In this document: one piece after another, positions 22,872-35,300 of the stretch | Position numbering within the stretch: the stretch's first letter is position 1 | Layout of the letters: every line of letters starts with the position of its first letter | DNA from: Oikopleura dioica | Lineage: Eukaryota > Chordata > Appendicularia > Copelata > Oikopleuridae | DNA length: 64,000 nt | Direction: 5' to 3' | Assembly: GCA_907165135.1 (NCBI GenBank) | Contig: OU015566.1 | Span: forward strand, 126,501-190,500 | Program-made: the position numbers and the translations under genes | The notes under the pieces: model-generated | Seen by the model: the letters and a program-made list of their open reading frames with translations, nothing else | What the model was told of the DNA's origin: nothing | Database searches by the model: none

Positions 22872-23315
22872 ATGCTTGTTTTCCTTTTTTTGTTCTGCCG
22901 ATTCGTCAATTCATGTCAAAAGCATGATTCTTATGCTTATCGATATGAATTAGAGCAAGATATTTCGGACATAGTTCCTTTACTGAAGGATAATGGAACA
23001 AAATTGTCATTGGGTGACACCCTTTTCCGTGCTTATAATTTCCTAAGCGGCTTTGCTTATGAAAATTTTGCTCTCCACGATCCCCCGAGATGCCGTCAAG
23101 CCATTGGTTTTGACCTTCAATTCCCTTCTGAACGTAAGTTTATTTCATAAAAATGTAAATAATGTTTATAAAATATTTTTTTTACTTATAATTTCTATAA
23201 ACTAGTTTCGGACAAACATACGAGGCAAAAAGAACATCCTGGAAGAATCGGCTATAGCTGGGCTTTGGGTGAAAAAAATCGAAATTTGAAAAAAAACTTT
23301 TTTTTTGGAATTTGA
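22872..23315 (+). CDS. Small secreted-type protein, two exons, unknown family
   Basis: Exon 1 is 22872-23133 and exon 2 is 23206-23315, joined over a 72-nt intron (GTAAGT...ACTAG). The sum is 372 nt, 124 codons including the stop. The N-terminus MLVFLFLFCRFVNSC is a typical signal peptide, so the product is probably secreted or luminal. The mature part includes YELEQDISDIVPLLKDNG and FENFAL-like aromatic segments that I cannot place in a family. The 3' end is uncertain: a second intron (GTGAAAA...CCGTAG, ending about 23347) would replace the low-complexity C-terminus with ENLGSTLTLF and a stop. It may be a truncated relic of a longer gene. The start is chosen because the second ATG follows an untranslated leader and gives the best signal peptide. 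Confidence 0.55.
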
Positions 23316-23873
23316 TCTTTTTCTCTTCACCATTGAATTCTCCGTAGTCGAAAACCTAGGAAGCACGTTGACATTGTTCTGAGACGCATTCTAGAGCGAT
23401 AAGAGCGGCACTTCAAAGAGCCAAAACGTGTTATTTTAGGATATCTTTTTAGAACCCTTAGGGGATATATATTAAGCTCATATTTTTTTACGCGTAGGTA
23501 ATGCATATTTGCTCGCCTATTTGGAATCAAAATCATATAATTAGTTATTCTTAATAGTTAATTAATTATTTAAAAATAATTTTGATTACTCGTTTTTTTC
23601 CAAAAATATCGCTTTTTTGTGAATGATTATGCAAGATAGTATTTTTCGAGGACCAGATATGGACAAATATGTTTGTACCAGATGGTTAACCAGGCGGTTC
23701 GTCGCGTTTCGTCGCGGTTCAATCATCATCTCACTAGAAACACCTGTTTATGCATATCAATCGTTCTGAAATCAAATAATGAATCATTAAGACTTAATTC
23801 TATATGATATAGATAGATATATCTATAATATATATATATATATAGATCTATATTCTATATGTATAGGCTATAC
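23316..23873. other. Spacer with one repeat unit and a TA microsatellite
   Basis: AT-rich. It contains one more GCGGTTCGTCGCG-type unit (23675-23770) and a (TA)n/ATATAGAT tract (about 23808-23870) that abuts the solo LTR. I see no gene here. Confidence 0.6.
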
Positions 23874-24944
23874 TGGAAAGAACACAAAAAAAATAAAAAT
23901 TGAATTCCTTTCTTTCACGGCCCGTTTCGTCAACTTGGATAGATTTTTGAATGAATACACACAAAACCGGTTAAACATGGATTCTTGAGCCAATTCCGTG
24001 GATTGCTTGCATGAGATCATCACAATCAAAAATACTGTTATTTGTTATAACGTACGCGATATTCACATCATCAAAGGCACATTAGCCAGCGTCATTTGGC
24101 GTTTAACTCTCACAAATTTTAGGAAAGCATGAACATTCAAACGAACCAATTATTTTCTTATATTTTTCTGAAAATTATTATTCTGGTAAATATTATTTCT
24201 TCGACGATTCTGGATTCTCCTCCTTGATTTCACAATTCGACTAATTCTTCTGGAAACTCTCATCTACAATGGAAAGCTACTTTTTCTTCTTTGATTTCAG
24301 TTGGACTGCCGTATGTAGCTCATCCCCAGCCGAGTTCCGCTTAGCGGCTTGACACTGTGACCCCGTGCACCGCGGGATGGCGGTGTCTGTAAGTGCTCCT
24401 GGTAGGTTTTGTTGTTAGAATCCCTTTTTGGCTCGATTTAAGGACGACTGGTCATCTTCTTCAAAAACGACAAAATTGCACTTTCTTCAACAAAAACGAC
24501 AGCTTCAACTACAACGACAACGACTATGCCTGGACTGACAACGATTTGGACAATGGATTTGGTTAAACTTTATTTTTATTTCTTATCAGCAGTGATATGG
24601 CCACATAGTGGGAAGTTAATCTGTTGATAAGAAAGAAGAATTAAAACATATTTCAACATGGAAACTGCTGCTAGCGTCACGTGATTGCGACTGTGTGAAA
24701 AACAAAACGAGGACAACAATTGTGCGAAAAGCGCTTCGCCATATTTGGAAATGAAAATAAGCGCGCGAAATGCGCGAGCGCCTTATTTGGAAATAATTGC
24801 ATCTGCGCGAAATTGAAATTGAAAATTTTGAAATTTGAAAATCACTTCTCTTCTTACCAAATATAATAGCAGCGTTTCCGAATTTCAAGAGTTTTTCCTT
24901 CGCAAGTTGCAGTTAGCTTAGAGAATTCATTCGAAATTGTATCA
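23874..24944 (+). mobile_element. Solo LTR of the 1-kb family (about 1071 bp)
   Basis: Aligns along its length to the LTR at 4387-5432: the start region AAAGAACAC...TTCACGGCCCG, the block GAGTTCCGC..GCGGCTTGACACTGTGACC at 24331, TGTCTGTAAGTGCTCCTGGTAG at about 24385, GGCCACATAGTG at 24599 and TTAGCTTAGAGA at 24912, ending GTATCA. No internal region adjoins it. The first ~9 bases of the usual start are missing and no clean 5-bp duplication is visible, so the left edge is approximate and may have been altered at the TA tract. Confidence 0.75.
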
Positions 24945-25744
24945 CACACCTCTTCAGGCAAGATACCACAACGCGCTACTAGCCTCATAGTGAGAGGCGC
25001 TGCGGAGCCACGCGCTGAAATCAAAAGCGTTTAAACTGACAAATATAGAACAAGGAATGCCATTCAAAGTAAAAGGCGTTTTTATTTTTTGATTTTAAAT
25101 CAATTAATTTTAAGTAAATTAACTTTAACCCTAGCCGGCCAAAAATGATTTTCCCCGGGTACCGGCCAAGAGGCGCCAAATATGGCGCCGCGCGGCTTTT
25201 TTAATAGAAATCATCAAAATTTTTCCTGAAAATTTTTATATTAATTTATTAAAAATCATTTCTATTAATGTAAGCATGGATTAATCGTGTCAATTCCAAG
25301 AAATTATGAGTCCGAAAAAATTTTCTTGCTGATGATCATTGACGAGAAAAAAGTCAAAAACTGATTTCGGATAAAAAACGCTAAATAATGCTTTTTTCTG
25401 TTTGTTTTCCAGATGAAAATCATATTTTATCATTATTATGACAAAAAACTAGTTTTATAACATCTATTTCGAGAAAAACTTATCGGCCCGCTGCCGAGAA
25501 AAAGCTCGGGTACCGGTCAAAGGACGCCATATAGGGAGTATCTCCTTTTATTACCCGGCGCCATATATGGCGCCTTGAGTTCTCGTGAAAATGAGGCTCT
25601 GCCAACATTCTGGTCAATCTGAAACGGATTAAAACCCCTCCCAGTCGAAAGGCGATCGAAAAATACTCCTCAAAGTGAATTTCAAATAAAATTTTTTTCC
25701 TCAACTTTTGAAGCTAAATGCGATCGAATGACCCATGATTTATG
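24945..25744. other. Spacer with a possible piggyBac-type terminus
   Basis: TTAACCCTAGCCGGCC at 25125-25140 resembles a piggyBac end (TTAA target plus CCCTAG). Downstream, GGTACCGGCCAAGAGGCGCC (about 25158) and GGTACCGGTCAAAGGACGCC (about 25510) are related GC-rich subrepeats, each near ATATGGCGCC. The opposite terminus is not found, so any element is incomplete. No gene is seen. Confidence 0.35.
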
Positions 25745-27130
25745 GACCATATAGCAAAGAATACTCGTTTTTGGGACACCCTTAAATGCTGTTTCCATAA
25801 TCCTACAAAATACCGATGGACTATTCTTGGTGCCCATCGGCATTCTTTTAAAAGCGAATTGGCCAAATTCACAGCTAAATGCCGTTTTTGAGATTGATTC
25901 AGGCTCAATTGCGACTTGATGGAATCCCTTCATCAAATCCGCCGACGAAAAAAATCGGCTTTGTTCTAAATAAGCTAAACTATCTTCGAGGTTTGGAAGA
26001 GGAAAATGCTCTTGTTCTGTCGCCTCGTTTAATTTACGATAATCTATAACTAATCTCCATTCACCGGATTTTTTCCTTACTAATAAACAGGGGGAATTCC
26101 AAGGGGATGAAATGGGTATAATCATATCATTTTCGGTGTAATTTTTAAGAATTGACCAAAGCGTATCTCTTAGACTAAATGCTGTTCTGTAAGGGGCAGA
26201 AGATATGGGAACATCGGTTTTCGTATAAATCGAGAATTTTGTGACTGTACATTCTGGCAGATAATCGCCCTCTTCGAGAAGTAAAAAACAAAATTTTTTG
26301 ACGAGTTCAAAGAACTCTTTTTTGACTTTTGGATTTTTTATGTTGCCATATTTAAGTGACTTTAAAATTTTTTCGAATTTTTTTGTGTCGCAGGAGAGAC
26401 GGGCTACTTCTACGGCTTTTTCTAGTTTTATAAAAACGGTGTTTTTTGGGATTTTTATTGAGTTATTTGTTGGGTTAATGACCATTAATCGATAAATAGG
26501 AGATTCCGGAGTTATTTCTTGAAGCGAGGGAATAAATTCTAGCTTGGATCCTTCTAATTTAGAATCCTCAAAGAAAACCGAAAAAGAAGAATCAACGTTT
26601 GTAACAAATAGATCAATAAGACATTCAGAATTAGGGCGAAACGTATAATTCTCCGTTGATTTTCCTTCAAGCTCAAAATTTTCTTTTTCTATTTCTGTCA
26701 TGTTTATAGAGGCTAATCTTTGAGTTGGACCACTTAAAATCAATTTTTGGCGTTTTAAATTTATCAAAATTCCATTTTCTTCAATTGACGCGCTACCAAA
26801 AATTGAATTAAGATGGTTATTCACTACGTAAAATCTTGATCTACCCCATTTCTCATTTTCGATCGTAAAATCAGCTTCAATATATCCAAGAATATCCACG
26901 CTTCCGCCTGTATAATTCACAACATGCGGTAAATCTGACTTTATAATTTCTTGATCAGCGGGAACGAGGCACTCTTGGATAAGATTTAACTGACTTCCAG
27001 TGTCTATTAAAAATTTGACCGGTTTATTAAAAAGTGAAATATTTACAAAGAATTGTTTTCCAACCGATTTTGGATTTGAAAAACTAATTTTTGGAACGAG
27101 ACTTTGACCAGAAGGCGCTCCAACAATTAG
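25745..27130 (-). pseudogene. pol: protease-RT part of pol, truncated at the RT active site
   Basis: Pol of the third LTR element, entered by -1 frameshift from gag. In sense order: protease with FLIDTGSQLN, then the linker, RT with LVIDYRKLN and up to CYM. The reading frame then leaves homology at about 25745, just where YMDD should be, and runs into unrelated sequence to a stop at 25682. RNase H, integrase and the 3' LTR are missing, so the element cannot be autonomous. Residue identity to the other two pols is clear but lower than between the other two, indicating a separate subfamily. Confidence 0.88.
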
Positions 27131-28284
27131 TTTCCCGACTGGTTCTGATTATTTTTATTCGGGCAAAATCTGGCAATGTGACCTTTTTGTTTACATTCGT
27201 GGCATTCGATTAATCGGCAGCGAGATTTAAAGTGACCATATTTGCCGCAATTATTGCAAAACGGGGTCGGGCGAGGTTGAAAAAAGGGTGGAAATCCATT
27301 TTGCTGGTAACCCATTTGTGAAAATCTTGGCTGAAATCCGCCACTGGGGAATCTTGGCTGAAAACCCTGAAATTGACTGTTTTGGGCTTGGAACCCACTT
27401 GAAAAATCTGTCGAAGGGGCATTTGATTTCATTTGCATCTTATCCCTGTTTTCCCTATCCACTTCGAGCTTGGCTACAGAAGCAGTGATCGCCGCGAGAG
27501 TTTTAGAAAATTCTTCCGCCCTTTTTTCACTCGCTTCCTGCATTTTCAGATTATTCTCATTAATCATTGCCAGCTGTTGTGCAAACATATCGGATGCACT
27601 ATCCATAAAATTTTCGATTGATTTTTCACCAATTTTCGAGACATTAAGGACAGAAAATCTATCGCGCTTGTCAAGAAAATCGGCAATACTTTTTGCATTA
27701 GCATTAAGTTGGCAATGATCTCTAAGAAAGGCTCGGTTAGTTTGGTCGATCTGTTTTTTAAAATGATCCTCGACGATAAATTCTTGTGCGTCTTTTTTGG
27801 AGGTTATAATAGATGCAAGACTTTCAATTCGCTTCAAAAAAGACGTGAATCGCTCGTTTGAGTCCGTTCTACGAGTAAGTTGTTCTAGCTCTATTTTTGC
27901 GCGGGACACTTTGTTTTCGTCTGATTCTTCCCCGAACAAAGACCGAATAAATTCAAGAGCTTCCTTGGCTGTTTTTTGCTGAGCTAATTCCCTACCATAA
28001 ATTTCTAAAAAAGCTTGGCTGCAAGAATTTCGAACAAAACCGGTAGCTCGTCGCTCGAATTGAGCGATTAATTCAGTCTCGTTTTCCCTCTTATGATCTT
28101 TCATGGCTTGTTCAAAAAGGTTACGAATTTGTCCTATTCTATCCTTGACGTCCGCAAGGCTTATTTCTAGCTCATAAAATTCCATATTTGGCCGTATTAA
28201 ATTTTGCCCACCAGAAAGAAGACTCGAAAAAAGATATTCCTCAGGCATCTTCGAGAATTTACCTTGTCCGTTTGTAGTCGCCAT
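27127..28284 (-). CDS. gag: gag nucleocapsid-capsid protein of the third LTR element (385 aa)
   Basis: Gag forms the virus-like particle in which reverse transcription takes place. The start is taken at 28284 (MATTNGQGKF) because that ATG lies at the LTR/primer-binding-site junction, matching the gag start of the element at 48586; an in-frame ATG at 28320 lies inside the LTR. A helical capsid-like region occupies residues ~20-260, followed by a Q/F/P-rich linker and two CCHC zinc knuckles, CNNCGKYGHFKSRC and CHECKQKGHIARFC, at the C-terminus. The stop at 27127 overlaps pol in the -1 frame. The frame is intact although pol is broken. Confidence 0.93.
   Translation of the reverse strand: MATTNGQGKFSKMPEEYLFSSLLSGGQNLIRPNMEFYELEISLADVKDRIGQIRNLFEQAMKDHKRENETELIAQFERRATGFVRNSCSQAFLEIYGRELAQQKTAKEALEFIRSLFGEESDENKVSRAKIELEQLTRRTDSNERFTSFLKRIESLASIITSKKDAQEFIVEDHFKKQIDQTNRAFLRDHCQLNANAKSIADFLDKRDRFSVLNVSKIGEKSIENFMDSASDMFAQQLAMINENNLKMQEASEKRAEEFSKTLAAITASVAKLEVDRENRDKMQMKSNAPSTDFSSGFQAQNSQFQGFQPRFPSGGFQPRFSQMGYQQNGFPPFFQPRPTPFCNNCGKYGHFKSRCRLIECHECKQKGHIARFCPNKNNQNQSGN
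27130..27136 (-). promoter_or_regulatory. -1 ribosomal frameshift heptamer GGGAAAC
   Basis: In the gag frame the heptamer reads G GGA AAC and is followed at once by the gag stop TAA. Slipping back one base enters the pol frame, which is open from here to the protease. GGGAAAC is an established retroviral slippery sequence. The pol frame is closed just upstream by a TAA 15 nt before the heptamer, so the shift must occur in this short window. Confidence 0.85.
28266..28283 (-). promoter_or_regulatory. Primer-binding site of the third LTR element
   Basis: Immediately after the LTR end (…GATATCA) the sense strand reads TGGCGACTACAAACGGAC. The TGG start matches the CCA end of a tRNA. The tRNA cannot be named without the host tRNA set. 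Confidence 0.7.
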
Positions 28285-29396
28285 GATATCGAAAGCAAAT
28301 GTCCTAAGAATGTCTCTCAACTGCTAGAATGCAAATCACATGCGATAAAATAGAAACTCAATTTTTAATTAAAACGATGTGGCGGTGGATGTATTTGTGG
28401 AAAGAATGATTTTTCGAAAGCAGAAATTTTTGAAATTTCATATGCAGATGTTTTTCAATAACAATAACATTTCCATAAAAGGAAAATTTCGCGTCCTCGT
28501 TGTTTTTCATTCGCAGCGCGCATTTCGCGCGATTGTTTTTCTTTTCCAAATGCTCCAAATAATCGCACCAAACACCACCAAATCGCTTCTTTTCTTATCA
28601 CTGCAATTCAAGATTCTCACTATGTGACCTCAAGAATTGACAGTAATTTCCAGTTTTAGTCCAGATCCAAATTCGTCGTCGTTTCCAAAGCAAGTTTCGT
28701 TGTCCAGGTGGTAGTTGTTGTAGTTGTTGTCATCACCGTCGTCCCAAATGGCCGTTGTGTAATTGTTGTCGTTTTGAGGTGGTCAGCTAGAAAAGAACAG
28801 CAACCGTAACAAGCTCAAAAGATTCGATTACCTAGAGGCGCTTATTTCCGCGGTTGACCGTTTTGGCATTTTCTGGCCCGGGCACTTTGCGGAAAGCCGG
28901 ACATAACCCACCAATTTCATGTCCGGAAGCCTAGCTAGTAAGAGCAATAATTCCAGTGAAGACATAGAAGAGAACCAAGTTGTCGGCGTCGTAGAAGCAA
29001 AATCCGTCGATTATTAATTTTTCTATTTGTACTGTCAATAATTATGAACAAAAATAGTAATTATTTAAATAGAGCTTTGTCATCCTTTTTCATGCAATAA
29101 GAAATAATGAAAGAAAACCGTCGAAACGGGCGGCTAATGTGCCTTAGTTGCGATGATGTGAACACACGCGTACGTGCCAAAATTACAAAATAAACAGATG
29201 TTTATTTTCCCCCAATTAGTTTTGTTTTGTCTATAATCCCTAATTAACTAATCTTAATTAAAATTAACGGATCTTACCCACTTAGTTAGGAATTATAGAC
29301 GTGAAATGAAGAAACTTTTCGGTTTTACTCTGATCGATTTTTGATTTTTTTTTTGTGTGATTTCTAACTGGCGAAGACCGTGACTCTGAATTATCA
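28284..29396 (-). mobile_element. 5' LTR of the third LTR element (about 1.1 kb)
   Basis: Ends in sense with TTCGATATCA at 28284. The start is probably TGATAATTC at 29396; TGATTTATTG at 29404 is an alternative. It contains GGTCACATAGTGAGAAT in sense near 28630 and a block (about 28840-28930) ending AGCGCCTCTAGGTA that corresponds in position to the GTGCTCCTGGTAG block of the other LTRs. It is diverged from them, in keeping with the different gag and pol. Satellite begins right after it. Confidence 0.75.
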
Positions 29397-32300
29397 ATAA
29401 ATCATTTTTTTTGTGTTCCCTTTTCTTATCATTATCAGTTTACTTCGTTTTTTGCCCTCATTTTATTTGCATTGTTTCTGCCGTATTCCAAGCGTCATTT
29501 TGGTTGATTCTGAGCCTCTCAAAACCAACAGAAAAAAAATTAAAAAAAAAAAATTTTTTTCGATGGTCATCGTTATCATGAATCGCCCAAAACGAGGTCA
29601 AAATTTTGAAACTTCGTTTTTTGCCCTTATTTTATTTGCAGCGTTTCTGCCGTTTTCCAAGCGTCATTTTGGTTGATTCAGAGCCTCTAAAAACCAACAG
29701 AAAAAAAATTCAAAAATAAAAATTTTTTTTCGATGGTCATCGTTATCATGAATCGCCCAAAACGAGGTCAAAATTTTGAAACTTCGTTTTTTGCCCTTAT
29801 TTTATTTGCAGCGTTTCTGCCGTTTTCCAAGCGTCATTTTGGTTGATTCAGAGCCTCTAAAAACCAACAGAAAAAAAATTCAAAAATAAAAATTTTTTTT
29901 CGATGGTCATCGTTATCATGAATCGCCCAAAACGAGGGCAAAATTTTGAAACTTCGTTTTTTGCCTTTATTTAATTTGCATTGTTTTTGTTGTCTTCTGA
30001 GCGTCATTTTGGTTGATTTTGAGCATCTCAAAACCAACAGAAAAAAAATTAAAAAAAAATTCTTTTTTTCGATGGTCATCGTTATCATGAATCGCCCAAA
30101 AACGAGGTCAAAATTTTGAAACTTCGTTCTTTGCCCTTATTTTATTTGCAGCGTGTCTGCCGTCTTCCGAGCTTCATTTTGGTTGATTCTGAGCTTCTCA
30201 AAACCAACAGAAAAATAATCCAAAAAAAAAAATTTTTTCGATGGTCATCGTTATCATGAATCGCCCAAAAACGAGATCAAAATTTTAAAATTTCGTTTTT
30301 TGCCCTAATTTTATTTGCAGCGTTTCTGCCGTCTTCCGAGCGTCATTCTGGTTGATTTTGAGCCTATCAAAACAAACAGAAAAAAAAATTAAAAAAAAAA
30401 TTTCTTTTTATCGATGGTCATCGTTATCATGAATCGCCCAAAACGAGGTCAAAATTTTGAAACTTCGTTTTTTGCCCTAATTTCATTTGCAGCGTTTCTG
30501 CCGTTTCCCAAGCGTCATTTTGGTTGATTCAGAGCCTCTTAAAACCAACAGAAAAAAAATTCAAAAATAAAAATTTTTTTTCGATGGTCATCGTTATCAT
30601 AAATCGCCCAAAACGGGGTCAAAATTTTGAAACTTCGTTCTTTGCCCTTATTTTATTTGCAGCGTGTCTGCCGTCTTCTGAGCGTCATTTTGGTTGATTC
30701 TGAGTTTCTCAAAACCAACAGAAAAATAATCCAAAAAAAAAAATTTTTTCGATGGTCATCGTTATCGCCCAAAAACGAGGTCAAAATTTTGAGACTTCGT
30801 TTTTTGCCCTTATTTTATTTGCAGCGTTTCTGCCGTTTTCCAAGCGTCATTTTGGTTGATTCATGACCTCTCAAAACTAACAGAAAAAAATCAAAAAAAT
30901 TTTTTCGATGGTCATCGTTATCATGAATCGCCCAAAAACGAGGTCAATATTTTGAAACTTCGTTTTTGCCCTTATTTCATTTGCAGCGTTTCTGCCGTCT
31001 TCCAAGCGTCATTTTGGTTGATTCTGAGCTTTTCAAAACCAACAGAAAAAAATTCAAAAAATAAATTTTTTCGATGGTCATCGTTATCATGAATCGCCCA
31101 AAAACGAGGTCAAAATTTTGAAACTTCGTTGTTGGCCCTTATTTTATTTGCAGCGTTTCTGCCGTCTTCCGAGCGTTATTTTGATTGATTCTAAGCCTCT
31201 CAAATCAAACAGAAAAAAATTTAAAAAAATTTTTTCGATGGTCATCGTTATCATGAATCGCCCAAAAACGAGGTCAAAATTTTGAAACTTCGTTTTTGGC
31301 CCTAATTTTATAAGCAGCGTGTCTTCCGTCTTCCGAGCGTCATTTTGGTTGATTCTGAGCTTCTCAAAACCAACAGAAAAATTATTCAAAAAAAAAAATT
31401 TTTTCGATGGTCATCGTTATCATGAATCGCCCAAAAACGAGGTCAAAATTTTGAAGCTTCGTTTTTTGCCCTTATTTTATTTGCAGCGTTTCTGTCGTCT
31501 TCCAAGCGTCATTTTGGTTGATTCTGAGTCTCTCAAAACCAACAAAAAAAAAATTCAAAAAAATAATTTTTTTTTTCGATGGTCATCGTTATCATGAATC
31601 GCCCAAAAACGAGGTCAATATTTTGAAACTTCGTTTTTTGCCCTTATTTTATTTGCAGCGTTTCTGCCGTTTCCCAAGCGTCATTTTGGTTGATTCAGAG
31701 CCTCTTAAAACCAACAGAAAAAAAATTCAAAAATAAAAATTTTTTTTCGATGGTCATCGTTATCATGAATCGCCCAAAACGAGGTCAAAATTTTGAAACT
31801 TCGTTTTTTGCCTTAATTTAATTTGCATTGTTTTTGTTGTCTTCTGAGCGTCATTTTGGTTGATTTTGAGCCTATCAAAACCAACAGAAAAAAAATTAAA
31901 AAAAATTTCTTTTTTTCGATGGTCATCGTTATCATGAATCGCCCAAAAACGAGATCAAAATTTTGAAACTTCGTTCTTTGCCCTTATTTTATTTGCAGCG
32001 TGTCTGCCGTCTTCTGAGCGTCATTTTGGTTGATTCTGAGTTTCTCAAAACCAACAGAAAAATAATCCAAAAAAAAAAATTTTTTCGATGGTCATCGTTA
32101 TCGCCCAAAAACGAGGTCAAAATTTTGAGACTTCGTTTTTTGCCCTTATTTTATTTGCAGCGTTTCTGCCGTTTTCCAAGCGTCATTTTGGTTGATTCAT
32201 GACCTCTCAAAACTAACAGAAAAAAAAAAATCAAAAAAAAAATTTTTTTTCGATGGTCATCGTTATCATGAATCGCCCAAAAACGAGGTCAATATTTTGA

Positions 32301-35300
32301 AACTTCGTTTTTTGCCCTTATTTCATTTGCAGCGTTTCTGCCGTCTTCCAAGCGTTATTTTGGTTGATTCTGAGCTTCTCAAAACCAACAGAAAAAAAAA
32401 TTCAAAAAAATAAATTTTTTTTTCGATGGTCATCGTTATCATGAATCGCCCAAAAACGAGGTCAAAATTTTGAAACTTCGTTGTTGGCCCTTATTTTATT
32501 TGCAGCGTTTCTGCTGTCTTCCGAGCGTTATTTTGATTGATTCTAAGCCTCTCAAATCAAACAGAAAAAAAATTTAAAAAAAAAAAATTTTTTTCGATGG
32601 TCATCGTTATCATGAATCGCCCAAAAACGAGGTCAAAATTTTGAAACTTCGTTTTTGGCCCTAATTTTATAAGCAGCGTGTCTTCCGTCTTCCGAGCGTC
32701 ATTTTGGTTGATTCTGAGCTTCTCAAAACCAACAGAAAAATAATTCAAAAAAAAAATTTTTTCGATGGTCATCGTTATCATGAATCGCCCAAAAACGAGG
32801 TCAAAATTTTGAAGCTTCGTTTTTTGCCCTTATTTTATTTGCAGCGTTTCTGTCGTCTTCCAAGCGTCATTTTGGTTGATTCTGAGTCTCTTAAAACCAA
32901 CAGAAAAAAAATTCAAAAATAAAAATTTTTTTTCGATGGTCATCGTTATCATGAATCGCACAAAAACGAGGTCAAAATTTTAAAATTTCGTTTTTTGCCC
33001 TAATTTTATTTGCAGCGTTTCTGCCGTCTTCCGAGCGTCATTCTGGTTGATTTTGAGCCTCTCAAAACAAACAGAAAAAAAAATTAAAAAAAAAATTTCT
33101 TTTTATCGATGGTCATCGTTATCATGAATCGCCCAAAACGAGGTCAAAATTTTGAAACTTCGTTTTTTGCCCTAATTTCATTTGCAGCGTTTCTGCCGTT
33201 TCCCAAGCGTCATTTTGGTTGATTCAGAGCCTCTTAAAACCAACAGAAAAAAAATTCAAAAATAAAAATTTTTTTTCGATGGTCATCGTTATCATAAATC
33301 GCCCAAAACGAGGTCAAAATTTTGAAACTTCGTTCTTTGCCCTTATTTTATTTGCAGCGTGTCTGCCGTCTTCTGAGCGTCATTTTGGTTGATTCTGAGT
33401 TTCTCAAAACCAACAGAAAAATAATCAAAAAAAAAAAATTTTTTCGATGGTCATCGTTATCGCCCAAAAACGAGGTCAAAATTTTGAGACTTCGTTTTTT
33501 GCCCTTATTTTATTTGCAGCGTTTCTGCCGTTCTCCAAGCGTCATTTTGGTTGATTCATGACCTCTCAAAACTAACAGAAAAAAATCAAAAAATTTTTTT
33601 CGATGGTCATCGTTATCATGAATCGCCCAAAAACGAGGTCAATATTTTGAAACTTCGTTTTTGCCCTTATTTCATTTGCAGCGTTTCTGCCGTCTTCCAA
33701 GCGTCATTTTGGTTGATTCTGAGCTTTTCAAAACCAACAGAAAAAAAAATTCAAAAAAATAAATTTTTTTTTCGATGGTCATCGTTATCATGAATCGCCC
33801 AAAAACGAGGTCAAAATTTTGAAACTTCGTTGTTGGCCCTTATTTTATTTGCAGCGTTTCTGCCGTCTTCCGAGCGTTATTTTGATTGATTCTAAGCCTC
33901 TCAAATCAAACAGAAAAAAAATTTAAAAAAAAAAAAATTTTTTTCGATGGTCATCGTTATCATGAATCGCCCAAAAACGAGGTCAAAATTTTGAAACTTC
34001 GTTTTTGGCCCTAATTTTATAAGCAGCGTGTCTTCCGTCTTCCGAGCGTCATTTTGGTTGATTCTGAGCTTCTCGAAACCAACAGAAAAATTATACAAAA
34101 AAAAAAATTTTTTCGATGGTCATCGTTATCATGAATCGCCCAAAAACGAGGTCAAAATTTTGAAGCTTCGTTTTTTGCCCTTATTTTATTTGCAGCGTTT
34201 CTGTCGTCTTCCAAGCGTCATTTTGGTTGATTCTGAGTCTCTCAAAACCAACAGAAAAAAAAATTCAAAAAAATAAATTTTTTTTTCGATGGTCATCGTT
34301 ATCATGAATCGCCCAAAAACGAGGTCAATATTTTGAAACTTCGTTTTTTGCCCTTATTTCATTTGCAGCGTTTCTGCCGTTTCCCAAGCGTCATTTTGGT
34401 TGATTCAGAGCCTCTAAAAACCAACAGAAAAAATTCAAAAATAAAAATTTTTTCGATGGTCATCGTTATCATGAATCGCCCAAAACGAGGTCAAAATTTT
34501 GAAACTTCGTTTTTTGCCTTAATTTAATTTGCATTGTTTTTGTTGTCTTCTGAGCGTCATTTTGGTTGATTTTGAGCCTATCAAAACCAACAGAAAAAAA
34601 ATTAAAAAAAATTTCTTTTTTTCGATGGTCATCGTTATCATGAATCGCCCAAAAACGAGATCAAAATTTTGAAACTTCGTTCTTTGCCCTTATTTTATTT
34701 GCAGCGTGTCTGCCGTCTTCTGAGTGTCATTTTGGTTGATTCTGAGTTTCTCAAAACCAACAGAAAAATAATCCAAAAAAAAAAATTTTTTCGATGGTCA
34801 TCGTTATCGCCCAAAAACGAGGTCAAAATTTTGAGACTTCGTTTTTTGCCCTTATTTTATTTGCAGCGTTTCTGCCGTTTTCCAAGCGTCATTTTGGTTG
34901 ATTCATGACCTCTCAAAACTAACAGAAAAAAAAAATTCAAAAAAATAAATTTTTTTTTCGATGGTCATCGTTATCATGAATCGCCCAAAAACGAGGTCAA
35001 AATTTTGAAACTTCGTTGTTGGCCCTTATTTTATTTGCAGCGTTTCTGCTGTCTTCCGAGCGTTATTTTGATTGATTCTAAGCCTCTCAAATCAAACAGA
35101 AAAAAAATTTAAAAAAAAAAAATTTTTTTCGATGGTCATCGTTATCATGAATCGCCCAAAAACGAGGTCAAAATTTTGAAACTTCGTTTTTGGCCCTAAT
35201 TTTATAAGCAGCGTGTCTTCCGTCTTCCGAGCGTCATTTTGGTTGATTCTGAGCTTCTCAAAATCAACAGAAAAATAATTCAAAAAAAAAATTTTTTCGA

